Counted from the stretch's first letter, positions 33,631 to 44,381 are shown. The stretch is DNA of 64,000 bases from Microtetraspora sp. NBRC 16547 (GCF_030268965.1 NZ_BSSE01000001.1:507796-571795); one strand, 5' to 3'. The notes: generated by a model not told the origin, from the letters alone. Program-made: numbers and translations.

Positions 33631-36600
33631 ATGGCAATTGTGGAAGCTGCCGCAACTGCGGCGGGCAAGGCAGTGGCGACGAAGGCGGTACGTGAGTGGC
33701 TCCTCGCCCGGGCGTCTGCAAAAGATCTTGGGGCGGATCTTAAAGACCTGATCAGAAATAGCTATCGCGACCGCCTCGCTGTACGCAAGTTCGAAAACCA
33801 AATTGAGGGTGTAGCGCTGGCTATAGAGGCGCGCTTAAGTGCGCTTCTGGAACAGGAGTACCGAGGCCTTGCTGACAACGACCGTGCCGCCGTCCTGCAT
33901 GAGGTAGTAGCCACTCTGCAGGCTGCCGACTTATCTGACGCCGCGCTATTCAAGGCGGACGCGGACTCGGCTCGAGTAGCTGAGCAACTTATGGCTACCC
34001 TACCCTCACCTAAGCTTAGCGACGCCGAACAACAGCTATACATGGTACTACTGGCCGAGTGTGTGGATTGCTTGGTTGGGATGATGCGGGAACTTCCACA
34101 GTACCTGCCCCGAGCGGCCACCGAGACCTTAGCCAGGCTTACCGGATTGGCTGAGGGCGTGGAGCGGCTACTGGCAAGGATGCCAGTACGGACTCTCGAT
34201 GCACCCGAGGGCAGCCAAAACGACGAGGCCTTCGAGCGGCAATATCTCAGCTTCGTAAGCCGCACGATGGATGAGGTGGAATTGTTCGGCGTGCGTGTAG
34301 AGAGCTTTAGGCCGCGCACCTCACTGAGCGTCGCCTACATCAGCCTTAGCGTTAGCACCGAGGAAAGCAAGGCGCGAACGATGGCCGAGCGACTATCGAT
34401 CGCTTCGCTCACAGACCCAGTAGCGCCGGAGCCTGGCATGCTCCGCATCGAGTCGGCGCTCGGCCGCTCACGCCTGACGCTCGTGCGCGGTGATGCTGGG
34501 TCGGGCAAAAGTACGCTGCTTCGCTGGTTGGCGGTAACGGCTGCGTTTAAAGGTTTTTCGGGCGACCTGACGGAGTGGAACGGATGCGTGCCGCTGATAA
34601 TTAAGCTCCGCAGTCACTCCGATGGCCGCTTCCCGGCTCCTCCCGACTTTCTGAACGACGTAGCCCAGGAGCTGGCAGGACGCATGCCGCGCGGATGGGT
34701 GGAGCGAGTGCTTGATGCAGGTCGCGGCCTACTGCTGGTGGATGGAGTGGACGAGTTAGTAGTACGGCATCGACAAGCCGTACGCCAATGGCTGACTCGG
34801 CTACTCGCGGCATATCCGTCGATGAGGGTCATCGTGACATCGAGGCCAGCGGCGGCCGACGCCAAATGGCTAGCAGAGGAGGGCTTCACTGCCGCCCTAC
34901 TTGAGCCCATGACTTCGGAGGATCTACGAGAGTTGGTTCGGCAGTGGCATATTGCTATGCGCGACTGCCCCAGCCTGCCTTGTGCAGCTGACGAACTGCC
35001 CAGCTACGAGGGGGCGCTACTGGCTCGCCTCGAGAGCAGCGGACACCTGCGGACGTTAGCCTCGACACCTTTGCTTGCAGCGATGCTCTGTGCGCTAAAC
35101 CTCGACCGACGAACCCAGTTGCCCCGCAGCCGTATGGGCCTATACGACGCGGTTCTGGCGTTGCTGCTAGAGCGGCGAGACGCCGAGCGGGGAATTCGAG
35201 ATGATGTGATACTCGATCCCGAACAGAAAATCTGGATATTGAGAGATCTAGCGTGGCGGCTAGTCTCAATGGGTCGTTCGGAGCTGTCTCGGGCCACCGC
35301 TCTAAAGCGGATCGAGCAGAGGCTATCCTCTATGACACGTATGCCGTATACGGCGGAGATGGTGCTGGAACACTTGGTACGACGGAGCGGCGCATTGCGG
35401 GAGCCGGTACCAGGTCGAATTGATTTCGCACATCGAACGGTGCAGGAGTATCTGGCAGCTGAGCAGCTCGTCGAAGACGAGGACATGGAGGTAGTGGTCG
35501 AGCGGGCACATTTAGACCAATGGAGGGAGGTAGTAGTGATGGTGGCCGGGCACGCAACCGGAAGGCTACGGCGGGAGTTGCTGCAAGGATTGCTTAATCG
35601 GGCAGACTCGGGGGACCGACATGCACGAAAGCTCCGGATGCTGGTCGCTGCTTGCCTGGAGACCATTCAAGAGATCCCGGTCGAATTGAGGGGCAGCATC
35701 GAGACATGCCTCGCGACGGTCATACCACCTCGGAATGAGGACGAGGCGAGGATGCTGGCAGTGGTAGGCGAAGAAGTCCTACACCGGCTACCCGACAGCC
35801 TGTCGGGACTCACCGCCAAACAGGCTGGCATGACCGTGCGCGTAGCCTGGCTAATCAACGGGGCCGGCGCCATCGAGAAGTTAGCCGCCTACGCCAGCGA
35901 TTCACGTTCAAAGGTACAGGATCAACTTATCGCCGGATGGCTCTATTTCGACACAGAAACATACGCACGGGACGTTTTGGTCAAGGCGCCACTGAATACC
36001 CGTGTCTTTATCGATAACCACCGGCTACTACCCAGCCTTCGACATCTGAACAATTTGACCTACCTGTCCATATATACCGATAACGAGATCACGGACATTA
36101 GCTTTGCGCGAAACCTTTCCCGGCTGCTGTGGTTAGATTTAAATGGTCTCGACACGAATAATCTAGACCCGGTGGGGCAGCTTCGTAACCTGCGTCGGCT
36201 ATGGATTAGCATGAGTACCGAGCGACATGTCAGTATGGCCACGCTTGAAAACCTCGGCCACCTACAGGATCTCTGGTTGTGGAATGTCGAGCAAAGCGAC
36301 CTCACATTCCTCGACCGGCTCCCTCGACTGAAAGGCCTTGGGCTTGAGCTCCCGCGGGAGGATCACGATCTTTGGTACGAGCCACTATCTCGGCAGAACG
36401 AGCTGGTACGCCTGTCGCTAGGCACTTCGGGGCAGAAGATTAATCCGCTGACGTTCGCCCAGATGCGCCAACTAGAATCCCTTGCATTCTTTGGAACATG
36501 CGACACTAGCGGTATCCTAAACGTCCTCGCCGAAATCTCCGCTCCACTGACCTACCTAAGCGTCAGCAGCCCTAGACTCCAGGATCTGCAGACCTTACCA

Positions 36601-36963
36601 AGACTGCCGGTGGCCGATCTGCAGATAGACTCCTGTAGAACCTTCGAGGGTCTAGGCGATAATCCGAATCTGAAATCTCTCAAACTCGCTAATCTGCTAA
36701 TGAGTGACCTCGCACCACTGGCCAAGCTATCTAACCTTGAGAGCCTCGTTCTCAACTCGGCTCGCCAGGTCGCTGACCTTGCTCCGCTCGCGCACTGCCC
36801 AAATCTCAAATACCTTGAATTGCGCGATGTGGCGGTCAACGTCGACTTGGCCCCCCTTGCCAAAACAGGGCTCCATATCACGCTTGGTCAGACTCAGTCA
36901 GTTCGAAACGCGCATCTGCTGGATGACACAACGAAAATCGGTCGTGAGCGCATGGACTTCTAA
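33631..36963 (+). CDS. NACHT NTPase with C-terminal leucine-rich repeats (bacterial NLR-like protein)
   Basis: 1,110 residues from ATG 33631 (GGAGGG 7 nt upstream; an in-frame ATG at 33595 lacks one). Residues 1-200 are an all-helical domain of the NACHT N-terminal type (MAIVEAAATAAGKAVATKAV). The NACHT core has Walker A GDAGSGKST (286-294), Walker B LLLVDGVDEL (367-376) and sensor VIVTSRP; the helical lid ends with FAHRTVQEYLAAEQL (about 598-612). From about 800 to the end are roughly ten leucine-rich repeats. Bacterial NACHT proteins of this layout protect against phage; that role is inferred here. Lower GC than all neighbours shows transfer. Confidence 0.92.
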   Translation: MAIVEAAATAAGKAVATKAVREWLLARASAKDLGADLKDLIRNSYRDRLAVRKFENQIEGVALAIEARLSALLEQEYRGLADNDRAAVLHEVVATLQAADLSDAALFKADADSARVAEQLMATLPSPKLSDAEQQLYMVLLAECVDCLVGMMRELPQYLPRAATETLARLTGLAEGVERLLARMPVRTLDAPEGSQNDEAFERQYLSFVSRTMDEVELFGVRVESFRPRTSLSVAYISLSVSTEESKARTMAERLSIASLTDPVAPEPGMLRIESALGRSRLTLVRGDAGSGKSTLLRWLAVTAAFKGFSGDLTEWNGCVPLIIKLRSHSDGRFPAPPDFLNDVAQELAGRMPRGWVERVLDAGRGLLLVDGVDELVVRHRQAVRQWLTRLLAAYPSMRVIVTSRPAAADAKWLAEEGFTAALLEPMTSEDLRELVRQWHIAMRDCPSLPCAADELPSYEGALLARLESSGHLRTLASTPLLAAMLCALNLDRRTQLPRSRMGLYDAVLALLLERRDAERGIRDDVILDPEQKIWILRDLAWRLVSMGRSELSRATALKRIEQRLSSMTRMPYTAEMVLEHLVRRSGALREPVPGRIDFAHRTVQEYLAAEQLVEDEDMEVVVERAHLDQWREVVVMVAGHATGRLRRELLQGLLNRADSGDRHARKLRMLVAACLETIQEIPVELRGSIETCLATVIPPRNEDEARMLAVVGEEVLHRLPDSLSGLTAKQAGMTVRVAWLINGAGAIEKLAAYASDSRSKVQDQLIAGWLYFDTETYARDVLVKAPLNTRVFIDNHRLLPSLRHLNNLTYLSIYTDNEITDISFARNLSRLLWLDLNGLDTNNLDPVGQLRNLRRLWISMSTERHVSMATLENLGHLQDLWLWNVEQSDLTFLDRLPRLKGLGLELPREDHDLWYEPLSRQNELVRLSLGTSGQKINPLTFAQMRQLESLAFFGTCDTSGILNVLAEISAPLTYLSVSSPRLQDLQTLPRLPVADLQIDSCRTFEGLGDNPNLKSLKLANLLMSDLAPLAKLSNLESLVLNSARQVADLAPLAHCPNLKYLELRDVAVNVDLAPLAKTGLHITLGQTQSVRNAHLLDDTTKIGRERMDF

Positions 36964-37286
36964 GGATTCATGACGCATATCCGTATGTAGCGCCCACACC
37001 CTGATCTTCCCGTTTGCCGTCGTCCCACCGCGGAGCGGCAGCGGGCCGGCGACGGAGGCGCAAGCCCGGCCTCGCGTGTACGTCAACCCGGTCGTGGTTC
37101 CTCGGCCATTGAATGCCATCAGTCACGGCCAGGCTTGAGCCGTAGGAGCCGATCTGCTGGGCTTGCCTGGGGCGATGGCGCTCGGGACGATCAGGGCTCC
37201 CCGCCGCCAACTGACCTGGCTCTTGATCGGCGATCATCCCGGAGCCGGAGTGCCCCCGCCGGAGGCACAATGGACCTCGGCCCGCT
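36964..37286. other. gap between NACHT gene and integrase
   Basis: 323 bp. The excisionase or regulator usually found upstream of such integrases is not recognisable. A short frame ending at 37312 (MALGTIRAPRRQLTWLLIGD..) overlaps the integrase start and may be a remnant. Confidence 0.45.
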
Positions 37287-38501
37287 ATGACGCGCTCGCG
37301 TGGTCGCGGTGACTGGCGTCGTGTCCGTCCTGGTGGTTGCGTCTCGCGGCTGTCATGCGTCTGCCTGTACGGGAGCGGCTGGCATCCGCGCGTCAAGGAC
37401 CCGGAGACCGGCGAGAGCAAGCCGAAATGGGTGAGCGGCTTCGCCACTGAAGATGGCGCCAAGGCGGCCCGTGACGAGGCGCGGGTCAAGGCCCGGCGCG
37501 GCGAATACATCGACCGGAACGCGATCACAGTCGCGGAATACCTCGCCGAGTGGATCGAGGGCCACGCCGTGGAGATCAAGCCGAAGACGCTCGCCGGATA
37601 TCGCGTGATGATCCGCCTCTACATCGAGCCGAACATTGGCAGGGTACGGCTTCAGGCTGTACGCCCGGCCACCCTCACGAAGCTCTACCGGGATCTGCTG
37701 ACGGCCGGCCGTAGGAACGGCAAGGGCCTCGCCCCGAACACGGTCAAGAACGTGCACACCGTGCTCCGCAAGGCGCTCAGTGACGCTGTTCTCGTTGACG
37801 AGATCCTGCCCAGCAACCCCGCCGAACGCGCCAAGCTTCCGCGCGCCCAGGTCACTGAACCGGGCACCGTGTGGACTCCGGCACAGCTCCGCGGATTCCT
37901 CACCGCCGCGAAGACTCACCGGCTGTTCGCGTTCTTCCACCTCGCCGCTTACACGGGCGCCCGTCGTGGCGAGCTGTGCAACCTGCGGTGGGCTGATGTC
38001 GACCTGGACACGCCCCAGATCCGCGTGATGGGCTCCTCGGCCGTGGTCGAGGGCGAGAGGATCGAGGGCACCACCAAGGGCGGGCGGTCCCGCGCCGTCA
38101 GCCTGGACGCCGAGACCGTCGAAGTCCTCCGCGAGCATCGCAGGCGCCAGAAGGCTGACCGGCTCCGCCTCGGGGAGTCGTGGAGGGGCGCGGACGACTA
38201 CGTGTTCACCACCGGATGGGGAGAGCCGATCTATCCCGACACGGTCAGCTCTCTGATGCCCACCCTGATCAAGGCGTACAACGACACGAAGCCCAGCAAG
38301 CCGCTCCCCCACGCCCGGCTACACGACCTACGGCACATCCATGCGACCACACTTCTGCTCGCTGGTGTCCCCGTTCACGTCGTCGCGGCCCGCCTGGGCC
38401 ACTCCGACCCGGCGATCACTCTCCGGGTCTACGCACACGTGATCAACGAGCAAATGGCGAGCGCGGCCGACGTCTTCGCCAACGCGATCAAGGCCGCGTA
38501 A
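37287..38501 (+). CDS. tyrosine-type site-specific integrase
   Basis: 404 residues from ATG 37287. An N-terminal arm-binding part (VKDPETGESKPKWVSGFATEDGAK, RRGEYIDRNAITVAEYLAEW), a core-binding domain and a complete catalytic domain: Arg226 (TGARRGEL), a Lys in TTKGGRSRAV, His346-x-x-Arg349 (HDLRH), His372 (LGHSDP) and Tyr382 (RVYAHV). It ends 52 bp before the right att repeat and points at the tRNA, as in pSAM2-like actinomycete elements. The first 35 residues are atypical and the true start is uncertain. Confidence 0.9.
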   Translation: MTRSRGRGDWRRVRPGGCVSRLSCVCLYGSGWHPRVKDPETGESKPKWVSGFATEDGAKAARDEARVKARRGEYIDRNAITVAEYLAEWIEGHAVEIKPKTLAGYRVMIRLYIEPNIGRVRLQAVRPATLTKLYRDLLTAGRRNGKGLAPNTVKNVHTVLRKALSDAVLVDEILPSNPAERAKLPRAQVTEPGTVWTPAQLRGFLTAAKTHRLFAFFHLAAYTGARRGELCNLRWADVDLDTPQIRVMGSSAVVEGERIEGTTKGGRSRAVSLDAETVEVLREHRRRQKADRLRLGESWRGADDYVFTTGWGEPIYPDTVSSLMPTLIKAYNDTKPSKPLPHARLHDLRHIHATTLLLAGVPVHVVAARLGHSDPAITLRVYAHVINEQMASAADVFANAIKAA

Positions 38502-38508
38502 GCCCGCT

Positions 38509-38528
38509 GTTAGCAAGGGTGTTAGCAA
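38509..38528. repeat. paired GTTAGCAA sites, right arm
   Basis: GTTAGCAA at 38509-38516 and 38521-38528, just past the integrase stop, with the same 12-bp spacing as at the left end of the element. Confidence 0.5.
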
Positions 38529-38552
38529 GATCCCAGATTTGTCCGGACAAAG

Positions 38553-38642
38553 ACAAGGCCCCTGACCGCGAAACCGCTGGCCAGGGGCCTTACACATCCG
38601 AGCCGCCTTGGGGAATCGAACCCCAGACCTTCTGTTTACAAG
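38553..38642. repeat. right att repeat (attR), overlapping tRNA-Thr
   Basis: Matches 31443-31532. The first part is the integrase terminator hairpin (AAGGCCCCTG/CAGGGGCCTT); the last 35 bp (38608-38642) are the 3' half of the tRNA gene to the anticodon loop. Recombination probably occurs within those 35 bp. Confidence 0.85.
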
Positions 38643-38673
38643 ACAGATGCTCTGCCGATTGAGCTAAGGCGGC
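38601..38673 (-). tRNA. tRNA-Thr (anticodon TGT)
   Basis: 73 nt on the minus strand: acceptor GCCGCCT pairs with AGGCGGC, D-stem GCTC/GAGC, anticodon stem TCTGT/ACAGA with loop CTTGTAA (anticodon TGT), T-stem TGGGG/CCCCA with loop TTCGATT, discriminator T. CCA is not encoded. It is the intact copy at the integration site of the 7.1-kb element. Confidence 0.93.
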
Positions 38674-38722
38674 GTACCGCCCACGAGTTTAGTGGGCCGG
38701 AGGCGGTACCGTCACCGAGGAT

Positions 38723-39679
38723 TCACCGGCGACGCTGACGGGCGATCTCGTAGAGGGCGATGCCGGCGGCGACGCCCGCGTTGAGCGACTCGGCCGCGGC
38801 GTTCATGGGGATGCGAACGACCTGGTCACAGGACTCGCGGACCAGGCGGGACAGCCCCTTGCCCTCGGAGCCGACGACCACGACGAGCGGCTCGGCCGCC
38901 AGCTCGACATCGCCGACATCGATGGACGCGCCGCCGTCGAGGCCGATAACGAACAGCCCGCTCTCGCGGTACGCCTGCAACGTCTGGGTGAGGTTGGCGG
39001 CACGGGCGACGGGCAGGTTGGCCAGCGCGCCCGCCGACGTCTTCCAGGCCCCGGCCGTGACGCCCGCCGAACGACGGGACGGGACGAGCAGGCCGTGGGC
39101 GCCGAACGCGGTGGCCGACCTGGCGATGGCCCCGAGGTTGCGCGGGTCGGTCACGCCGTCGAGGGCGACGATCAGCGGCACCTCGGCGGCATCCTGTGCC
39201 CGCTCCACGAGCTCGGACGGGTGAGCGTACTCGTACGCCGGCAGCTGAAGCCCGATCCCCTGGTGAACGCCACCGTCGGTCAGCCGGTCGAGCTTGTCGC
39301 GCGAGACCTCCAGCAGCGCGATGCCCCGATCAGCGGCGATCTTGATGGCCTCGCGGACGCGGTCGTCGCTGTCGATGCGCTGCGCGACGTAGAGGGCGTT
39401 CGCGGGGACACCGGCGCGGAGCGCCTCAAGGACCGGGTTACGGCCGCCGATGACCTCCGGCGCGTCCTCGCGGCGCGCCTTGGACTGCGCGCGAGCGGGC
39501 CGCGCCACGCCGGCGGCCTCGCGTTCGATCCGCTCGGTGCGCGCCTTGTCCTTGAACCAGTGGCGCATGTGGGCCGGGGGCGTCGCGCCCCTGCCCGCGA
39601 GCGAACTGCGGCCCTTGCCGCCGGTTCCCCTGGTGGACCCCTGCTTCCGTGAGGGCTTCCCTGAAGCCTTTCCCGCCAT
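38723..39679 (-). CDS. rlmB: 23S rRNA (guanosine-2'-O-)-methyltransferase RlmB
   Basis: 318 residues. A basic, low-complexity N-terminus (first 75 residues, common in actinobacteria), a substrate-binding L30e-like domain (IGGRNPVLEALRAG) and a SPOUT domain with the trefoil-knot motifs ALDGVTDPRNLGAIARSA, VVGSEGKGLS and IPMNAAAESLNAGVAAGI. It methylates the ribose of G2251 (E. coli numbering). It follows cysS by 22 bp, the standard actinobacterial order. Confidence 0.92.
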   Translation of the reverse strand: MAGKASGKPSRKQGSTRGTGGKGRSSLAGRGATPPAHMRHWFKDKARTERIEREAAGVARPARAQSKARREDAPEVIGGRNPVLEALRAGVPANALYVAQRIDSDDRVREAIKIAADRGIALLEVSRDKLDRLTDGGVHQGIGLQLPAYEYAHPSELVERAQDAAEVPLIVALDGVTDPRNLGAIARSATAFGAHGLLVPSRRSAGVTAGAWKTSAGALANLPVARAANLTQTLQAYRESGLFVIGLDGGASIDVGDVELAAEPLVVVVGSEGKGLSRLVRESCDQVVRIPMNAAAESLNAGVAAGIALYEIARQRRR

Positions 39680-39701
39680 GGTCTCTAGGGTAGGGGCACC
39701 G

Positions 39702-41096
<1,395 letters not shown>

Positions 41097-41341
41097 GATG
41101 GCAAGGCTAATGCCTCACGCCGCACCACAGGCCGACTTGCGGGACCGTGAACGCGGTCCGTGTGAACTCACGTCTCCCACGTACCACTCATAAGGCCAGA
41201 AATCACTCAGCGGAGATATACCTTTAGCGGCTTCCGTCGGGCAACATCGCGCCATCCGGTGATCCTGGTCCGATACGCGGCTCATGTTACTTCTCGTCCG
41301 CGATCGGCGGGGCTGCTCCCATTCTGTAGGCTCGAAACGCC

Positions 41342-42652
41342 ATGGACGCCTCTCCCCCCGCGGCGGCAGGCACCGCCTCCCGCCCGCCAGAATCCCCATC
41401 CGCCAGACTCCCAACGGCGCTTCGCCGCCTCGCCGTCGGCATCGCGGGTCTCGCGGTCGCCCTGTTGGCCGCGGCGGCCTGCGTGCTCTCCTTCGACGAC
41501 CTGCGCGCTCTGGCGATCGCCGGTCAGGCGGAGCCGCGCTTCGCCTACCTGTACCCCGCCGCATTCGACGCGCTGCTGGTCGTCGCGCTGATCAGCGTGC
41601 CGCTGGTCCGCACCGGACGACCGCTGCTCCGGCTGCAGGCGGGCCTCATCCTGACCCTGCTGATGGCGGCCGCCGCCACCGCCACCGTCGCAACCGCCGT
41701 GGGCGCGACCCCCGACGTACGGCAGGCCGCCATCGTGGTGGCACTGCTCCCCTGGGTGATGTTGAGCGTCGGGCTCTGGCTACTGCTCCTCCTCGCCAAG
41801 CAGGCGCAGGGGCACTGGTCGGAGCAGGACTCTTTGACGGACGCGGCCGAGATCGTCCCCTTCGAGCGCGACGAACGGTCTCTTCCGCCCGGAGCCGCGA
41901 CGACCGCGGAACTCCCGGCCGTCTCTGCTCACGACGAAATCGCTGCGGACCCCGCCGTCTCCACGCAGGAGGAGGCCACTCCGGCAGCCACCGAGCCCAC
42001 TCCGACCCACGCGCCGGCCCGGCCCGTACGGCAGGCGCCCGCGCCGGATCCGGCCGAGGAGCCGTCGCCCACGGCGGTCGCGGAGATGCCCCAGGAGGAC
42101 GACACGACCCCCACGGACACCGAGACGTCTTCCACCACCGCGGACGCCGAACCCGCGAGCGGGCGACCCAACCGGCCGATCCAGTGGGGCGACCTCGTCC
42201 GGCCGCACGTCGGCGACGTCCTCGTCCACCCTCGTCCGCTAAGCGAGTCTCCCGCTCAGCCCGTCCAGGAAGCCGCCGCGCAGGCGAGCGCGGAGCCCGA
42301 CACACCGGCGGAGCGGCCCGAGCAGGCCACGCCGACGGACGCCGACCGGACCGAGGAGACCGAGCAGGACGAGCAGCACGAGCAGCACGAGCAGGACGAG
42401 GATCGACCTGCCGGACGGCGTGACGACCCGCACAGCGAGCCACGCGGGTCCGAAGCGGAGGTCGACACCCAGCCGATGCGCCGGCTTACCGATATCCCTG
42501 ATCCGGCCCACGAAACGGACGCAGCCGACGACGAGGAGATCGCAGAGGCCAGGCGGCGGCCGTACGGCACGGCGAAGGAGGCCGCGGACGAGCCGGTGCC
42601 GATGGACCCGCCCTCCGGGCGCATGCGCAGCACCCCGCTCCCGCCGGACTGA
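41342..42652 (+). CDS. DUF2637-like membrane protein with long acidic tail
   Basis: 436 residues from ATG 41342. Four N-terminal membrane helices (residues about 25-160: LAVGIAGLAVALLAAAACVL, AFDALLVVALISVPLV, LILTLLMAAAATATVATAVG, VALLPWVMLSVGLWLLLLL) match the DUF2637 pattern seen in SpdB-like proteins of actinomycetes. The remaining 270 residues are Pro/Glu/Asp/Thr-rich and probably disordered. No Shine-Dalgarno; TAGGCT ends 9 nt before the start. It is divergent from cysS and convergent with glsB-like. Function unknown. Confidence 0.75.
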   Translation: MDASPPAAAGTASRPPESPSARLPTALRRLAVGIAGLAVALLAAAACVLSFDDLRALAIAGQAEPRFAYLYPAAFDALLVVALISVPLVRTGRPLLRLQAGLILTLLMAAAATATVATAVGATPDVRQAAIVVALLPWVMLSVGLWLLLLLAKQAQGHWSEQDSLTDAAEIVPFERDERSLPPGAATTAELPAVSAHDEIAADPAVSTQEEATPAATEPTPTHAPARPVRQAPAPDPAEEPSPTAVAEMPQEDDTTPTDTETSSTTADAEPASGRPNRPIQWGDLVRPHVGDVLVHPRPLSESPAQPVQEAAAQASAEPDTPAERPEQATPTDADRTEETEQDEQHEQHEQDEDRPAGRRDDPHSEPRGSEAEVDTQPMRRLTDIPDPAHETDAADDEEIAEARRRPYGTAKEAADEPVPMDPPSGRMRSTPLPPD

Positions 42653-42692
42653 CCGCTCCCACCGAGATCGCCGCGAAGCCACGGCTCAAGCC

Positions 42693-42726
42693 CGATGCAC
42701 AGGCCCGGAAGCAGGCCTGTGCATCG
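42693..42726. terminator. 13-bp hairpin after the DUF2637-like gene
   Basis: CGATGCACAGGCC (42693-42705) pairs perfectly with 42714-42726 around an 8-nt loop, 41 bp after the stop. Confidence 0.7.
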
Positions 42727-42802
42727 CCCGGGAACACGACCCCGGAACAAGCGACACCGCGGACGGAACGGCCCCCTTGGGCGCACGCCGCGGAATGCGT
42801 GG

Positions 42803-42843
42803 AACGGCCCGCCCGACCCTTCTGAGACGTCGGGCGGGCTGTT
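42803..42843. terminator. 15-bp hairpin in the same convergent gap
   Basis: AACGGCCCGCCCGAC (42803-42817) pairs with 42829-42843 with one mismatch. It can serve transcripts arriving from either side of the convergent genes. Confidence 0.65.
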
Positions 42844-42950
42844 CCAGCTGGAGGGGCGGTCGCCCGCGCACAGGGCGTCCAGCGGCCATAGTGGGTCTCA
42901 AGGGAGATCACTACCCCGCCTATCGGAGATATTCCGTTACCCGGCACCCT

Positions 42951-43214
42951 TTACTGCTTGGTCCCCTTCAGCCGGGTGACCGTGTACACGCCGACGATGG
43001 CGAGGAGCAGCTGAATGAGATGCTCGGTCCAGTCGATGCCCTTCGTGTTCGCGACTCCGAGCACACTGGCGATCAGCGAGCCGATCAAAGCGGCCACGAT
43101 GCCGACGATGATCGTGAGTCCGATGCTGATGTTCTGGCGGCCCGGAAGTATCAGTCGCGCGAGCGCCCCGATGATGATGCCGATGATGATGGCACCGAAG
43201 ATCGCTCCGATCAT
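42951..43214 (-). CDS. GlsB/YeaQ/YmgE-family small membrane protein
   Basis: 87 residues from ATG 43214; the upstream open frame is not protein-like. Three Gly-rich hydrophobic helices (IGAIFGAIIIGIIIGALARL, GLTIIVGIVAALIGSLIASVL and LIQLLLAIVGVYTVTRL) with LILPGRQ after the first, the family signature. Called transglycosylase-associated or stress-inducible, but the biochemical role is not known. Confidence 0.85.
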   Translation of the reverse strand: MIGAIFGAIIIGIIIGALARLILPGRQNISIGLTIIVGIVAALIGSLIASVLGVANTKGIDWTEHLIQLLLAIVGVYTVTRLKGTKQ

Positions 43215-43425
43215 TACCAGCCCCCCGTCGAAGTGACGTATTTCACTTTCGACTTGGAGTTTTACCCGGCTGGCCGACAAATCATCAAAAATGGGGCGGC
43301 GACCCTTTCCGCGCCTGGATTCCGGGTCGCCACCCCCGTGCTGAATAGGACGCCGCTGCACCCATCTGGGTTTGCATGCCCCTTTGGAGTGGGCCGCCCT
43401 TTCTCGCGAGCCGAGCCCGCGAGGG

Positions 43426-43881
43426 TCAGCCGAAGACGATCGCGGTCGCGATCGCCGCGATGCCTTCTCCTCGTCCGGTGAGCCCCAGGCCGTCCGTGGT
43501 GGTGGCACTGACGCTCACAGGAGCCCCCACAGCGGCCCCGAGGGCCTTCTCCGCCTCCGTACGGCGAGGCGCGAGCTTGGGGCGGTTTCCGATGATCTGG
43601 ACCGCCACGTTGCCGATCTCGAAGCCGGCGGCCCTCACCTGGCGGGCCGCCTCCTCCAACAGGACGGCGCCCGAGGCTCCGGCCCAGCGTGGATCGGCGG
43701 TCCCGAAAAGGCCGCCGAGGTCCCCGAGACCGGCGGCGGAGAGGAGGGCGTCGCAGCACGCGTGGGCCGCCGCGTCCCCGTCGGAGTGTCCGGCGAGCCC
43801 GGTCTGCTCCGGCCAGTGCAGGCCGGCGAGGTGGAGTTCACGGCCGGATGCGAAAGGGTGGACATCGACGCCGATGCCCAC
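43426..43881 (-). CDS. ispF: 2-C-methyl-D-erythritol 2,4-cyclodiphosphate synthase
   Basis: Fifth step of the MEP isoprenoid pathway. 151 residues from GTG 43881, 17 bp after carD. Metal ligands in GVDVHPF (Asp6, His8) and a third His in HSDGD; the CDP/trimer motif [14 protein letters not shown] is intact. In many actinobacteria ispD lies between carD and ispF; here it is absent and must be elsewhere. Cotranscription with carD is likely. Confidence 0.94.
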   Translation of the reverse strand: MGIGVDVHPFASGRELHLAGLHWPEQTGLAGHSDGDAAAHACCDALLSAAGLGDLGGLFGTADPRWAGASGAVLLEEAARQVRAAGFEIGNVAVQIIGNRPKLAPRRTEAEKALGAAVGAPVSVSATTTDGLGLTGRGEGIAAIATAIVFG

Positions 43882-43898
43882 CCTTGGTGATGTCGTGT

Positions 43899-44381
43899 TC
43901 AGGAGTTCAGCACCTCGTCGAGCAGTGCCTCAGCCTTGTCCTCGTTGGTCTTCTCTGCCAGCGCCAGCTCGCTGACAAGGATCTGCCGAGCCTTGGCGAG
44001 CATTCGCTTCTCACCGGCGGAGAGCCCGCGCTCCTTGTCGCGTCGCCACAGGTCGCGAACGACCTCGGCCACCTTGTTGACGTCACCGGACGCCAGCTTC
44101 TCCAAGTTGGCCTTGTAGCGGCGGGACCAGTTGGTCGGCTCCTCCGTGTGCGGCATCCGCAGCACGTCGAAGACGCGCTCGAGCCCTTCCTGGCCGACGA
44201 CATCACGAACACCGACGAGCTCGGCGTTTTCCGCTGGCACCTGGACGGTAAGGTCGCCTTTGTCGACCTTCAACACCAGGTAGGTCTTTTCCTCACCCTT
44301 GATGGTTCGGGTCGTGATGGCCTCGATCCGAGCAGCCCCATGGTGGGGGTAGACGACAGTGTCGCCGACCTGGAAAGTCAT
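43899..44381 (-). CDS. carD: CarD-family RNA polymerase-binding transcription factor
   Basis: 160 residues. The N-terminal RNA-polymerase interaction domain ([22 protein letters not shown]) and C-terminal helical DNA-binding domain ([31 protein letters not shown]) are complete. CarD stabilises open promoter complexes, notably at rRNA promoters, and is essential in mycobacteria. Ribosome-binding site AAGGGG lies about 11 nt upstream. A GTACTC-CA-GAGTAC palindrome (44403-44416) is just upstream of the gene. Confidence 0.95.
   Translation of the reverse strand: MTFQVGDTVVYPHHGAARIEAITTRTIKGEEKTYLVLKVDKGDLTVQVPAENAELVGVRDVVGQEGLERVFDVLRMPHTEEPTNWSRRYKANLEKLASGDVNKVAEVVRDLWRRDKERGLSAGEKRMLAKARQILVSELALAEKTNEDKAEALLDEVLNS

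Larger units (their letters stand above)
31443..38642 (+). mobile_element. 7.1-kb integrated element carrying a NACHT-LRR gene at tRNA-Thr
   Basis: Bounded by 90-bp direct repeats (31443-31532 and 38553-38642), exactly 7,110 bp apart. The right copy lies in and beside a complete tRNA-Thr, the left copy holds only the 3' part of the tRNA. Contents: an IS701-family element, a NACHT-LRR gene and a complete tyrosine integrase next to the tRNA. No excisionase, replication or transfer gene is recognisable, so it may be a minimal genomic islet or a decayed actinomycete integrative element. Confidence 0.8.

Noticed and set aside
36968-37579. A 203-codon minus-strand frame across the NACHT-integrase gap
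   Set aside because: It overlaps the integrase coding region in antisense and has no recognisable domain.
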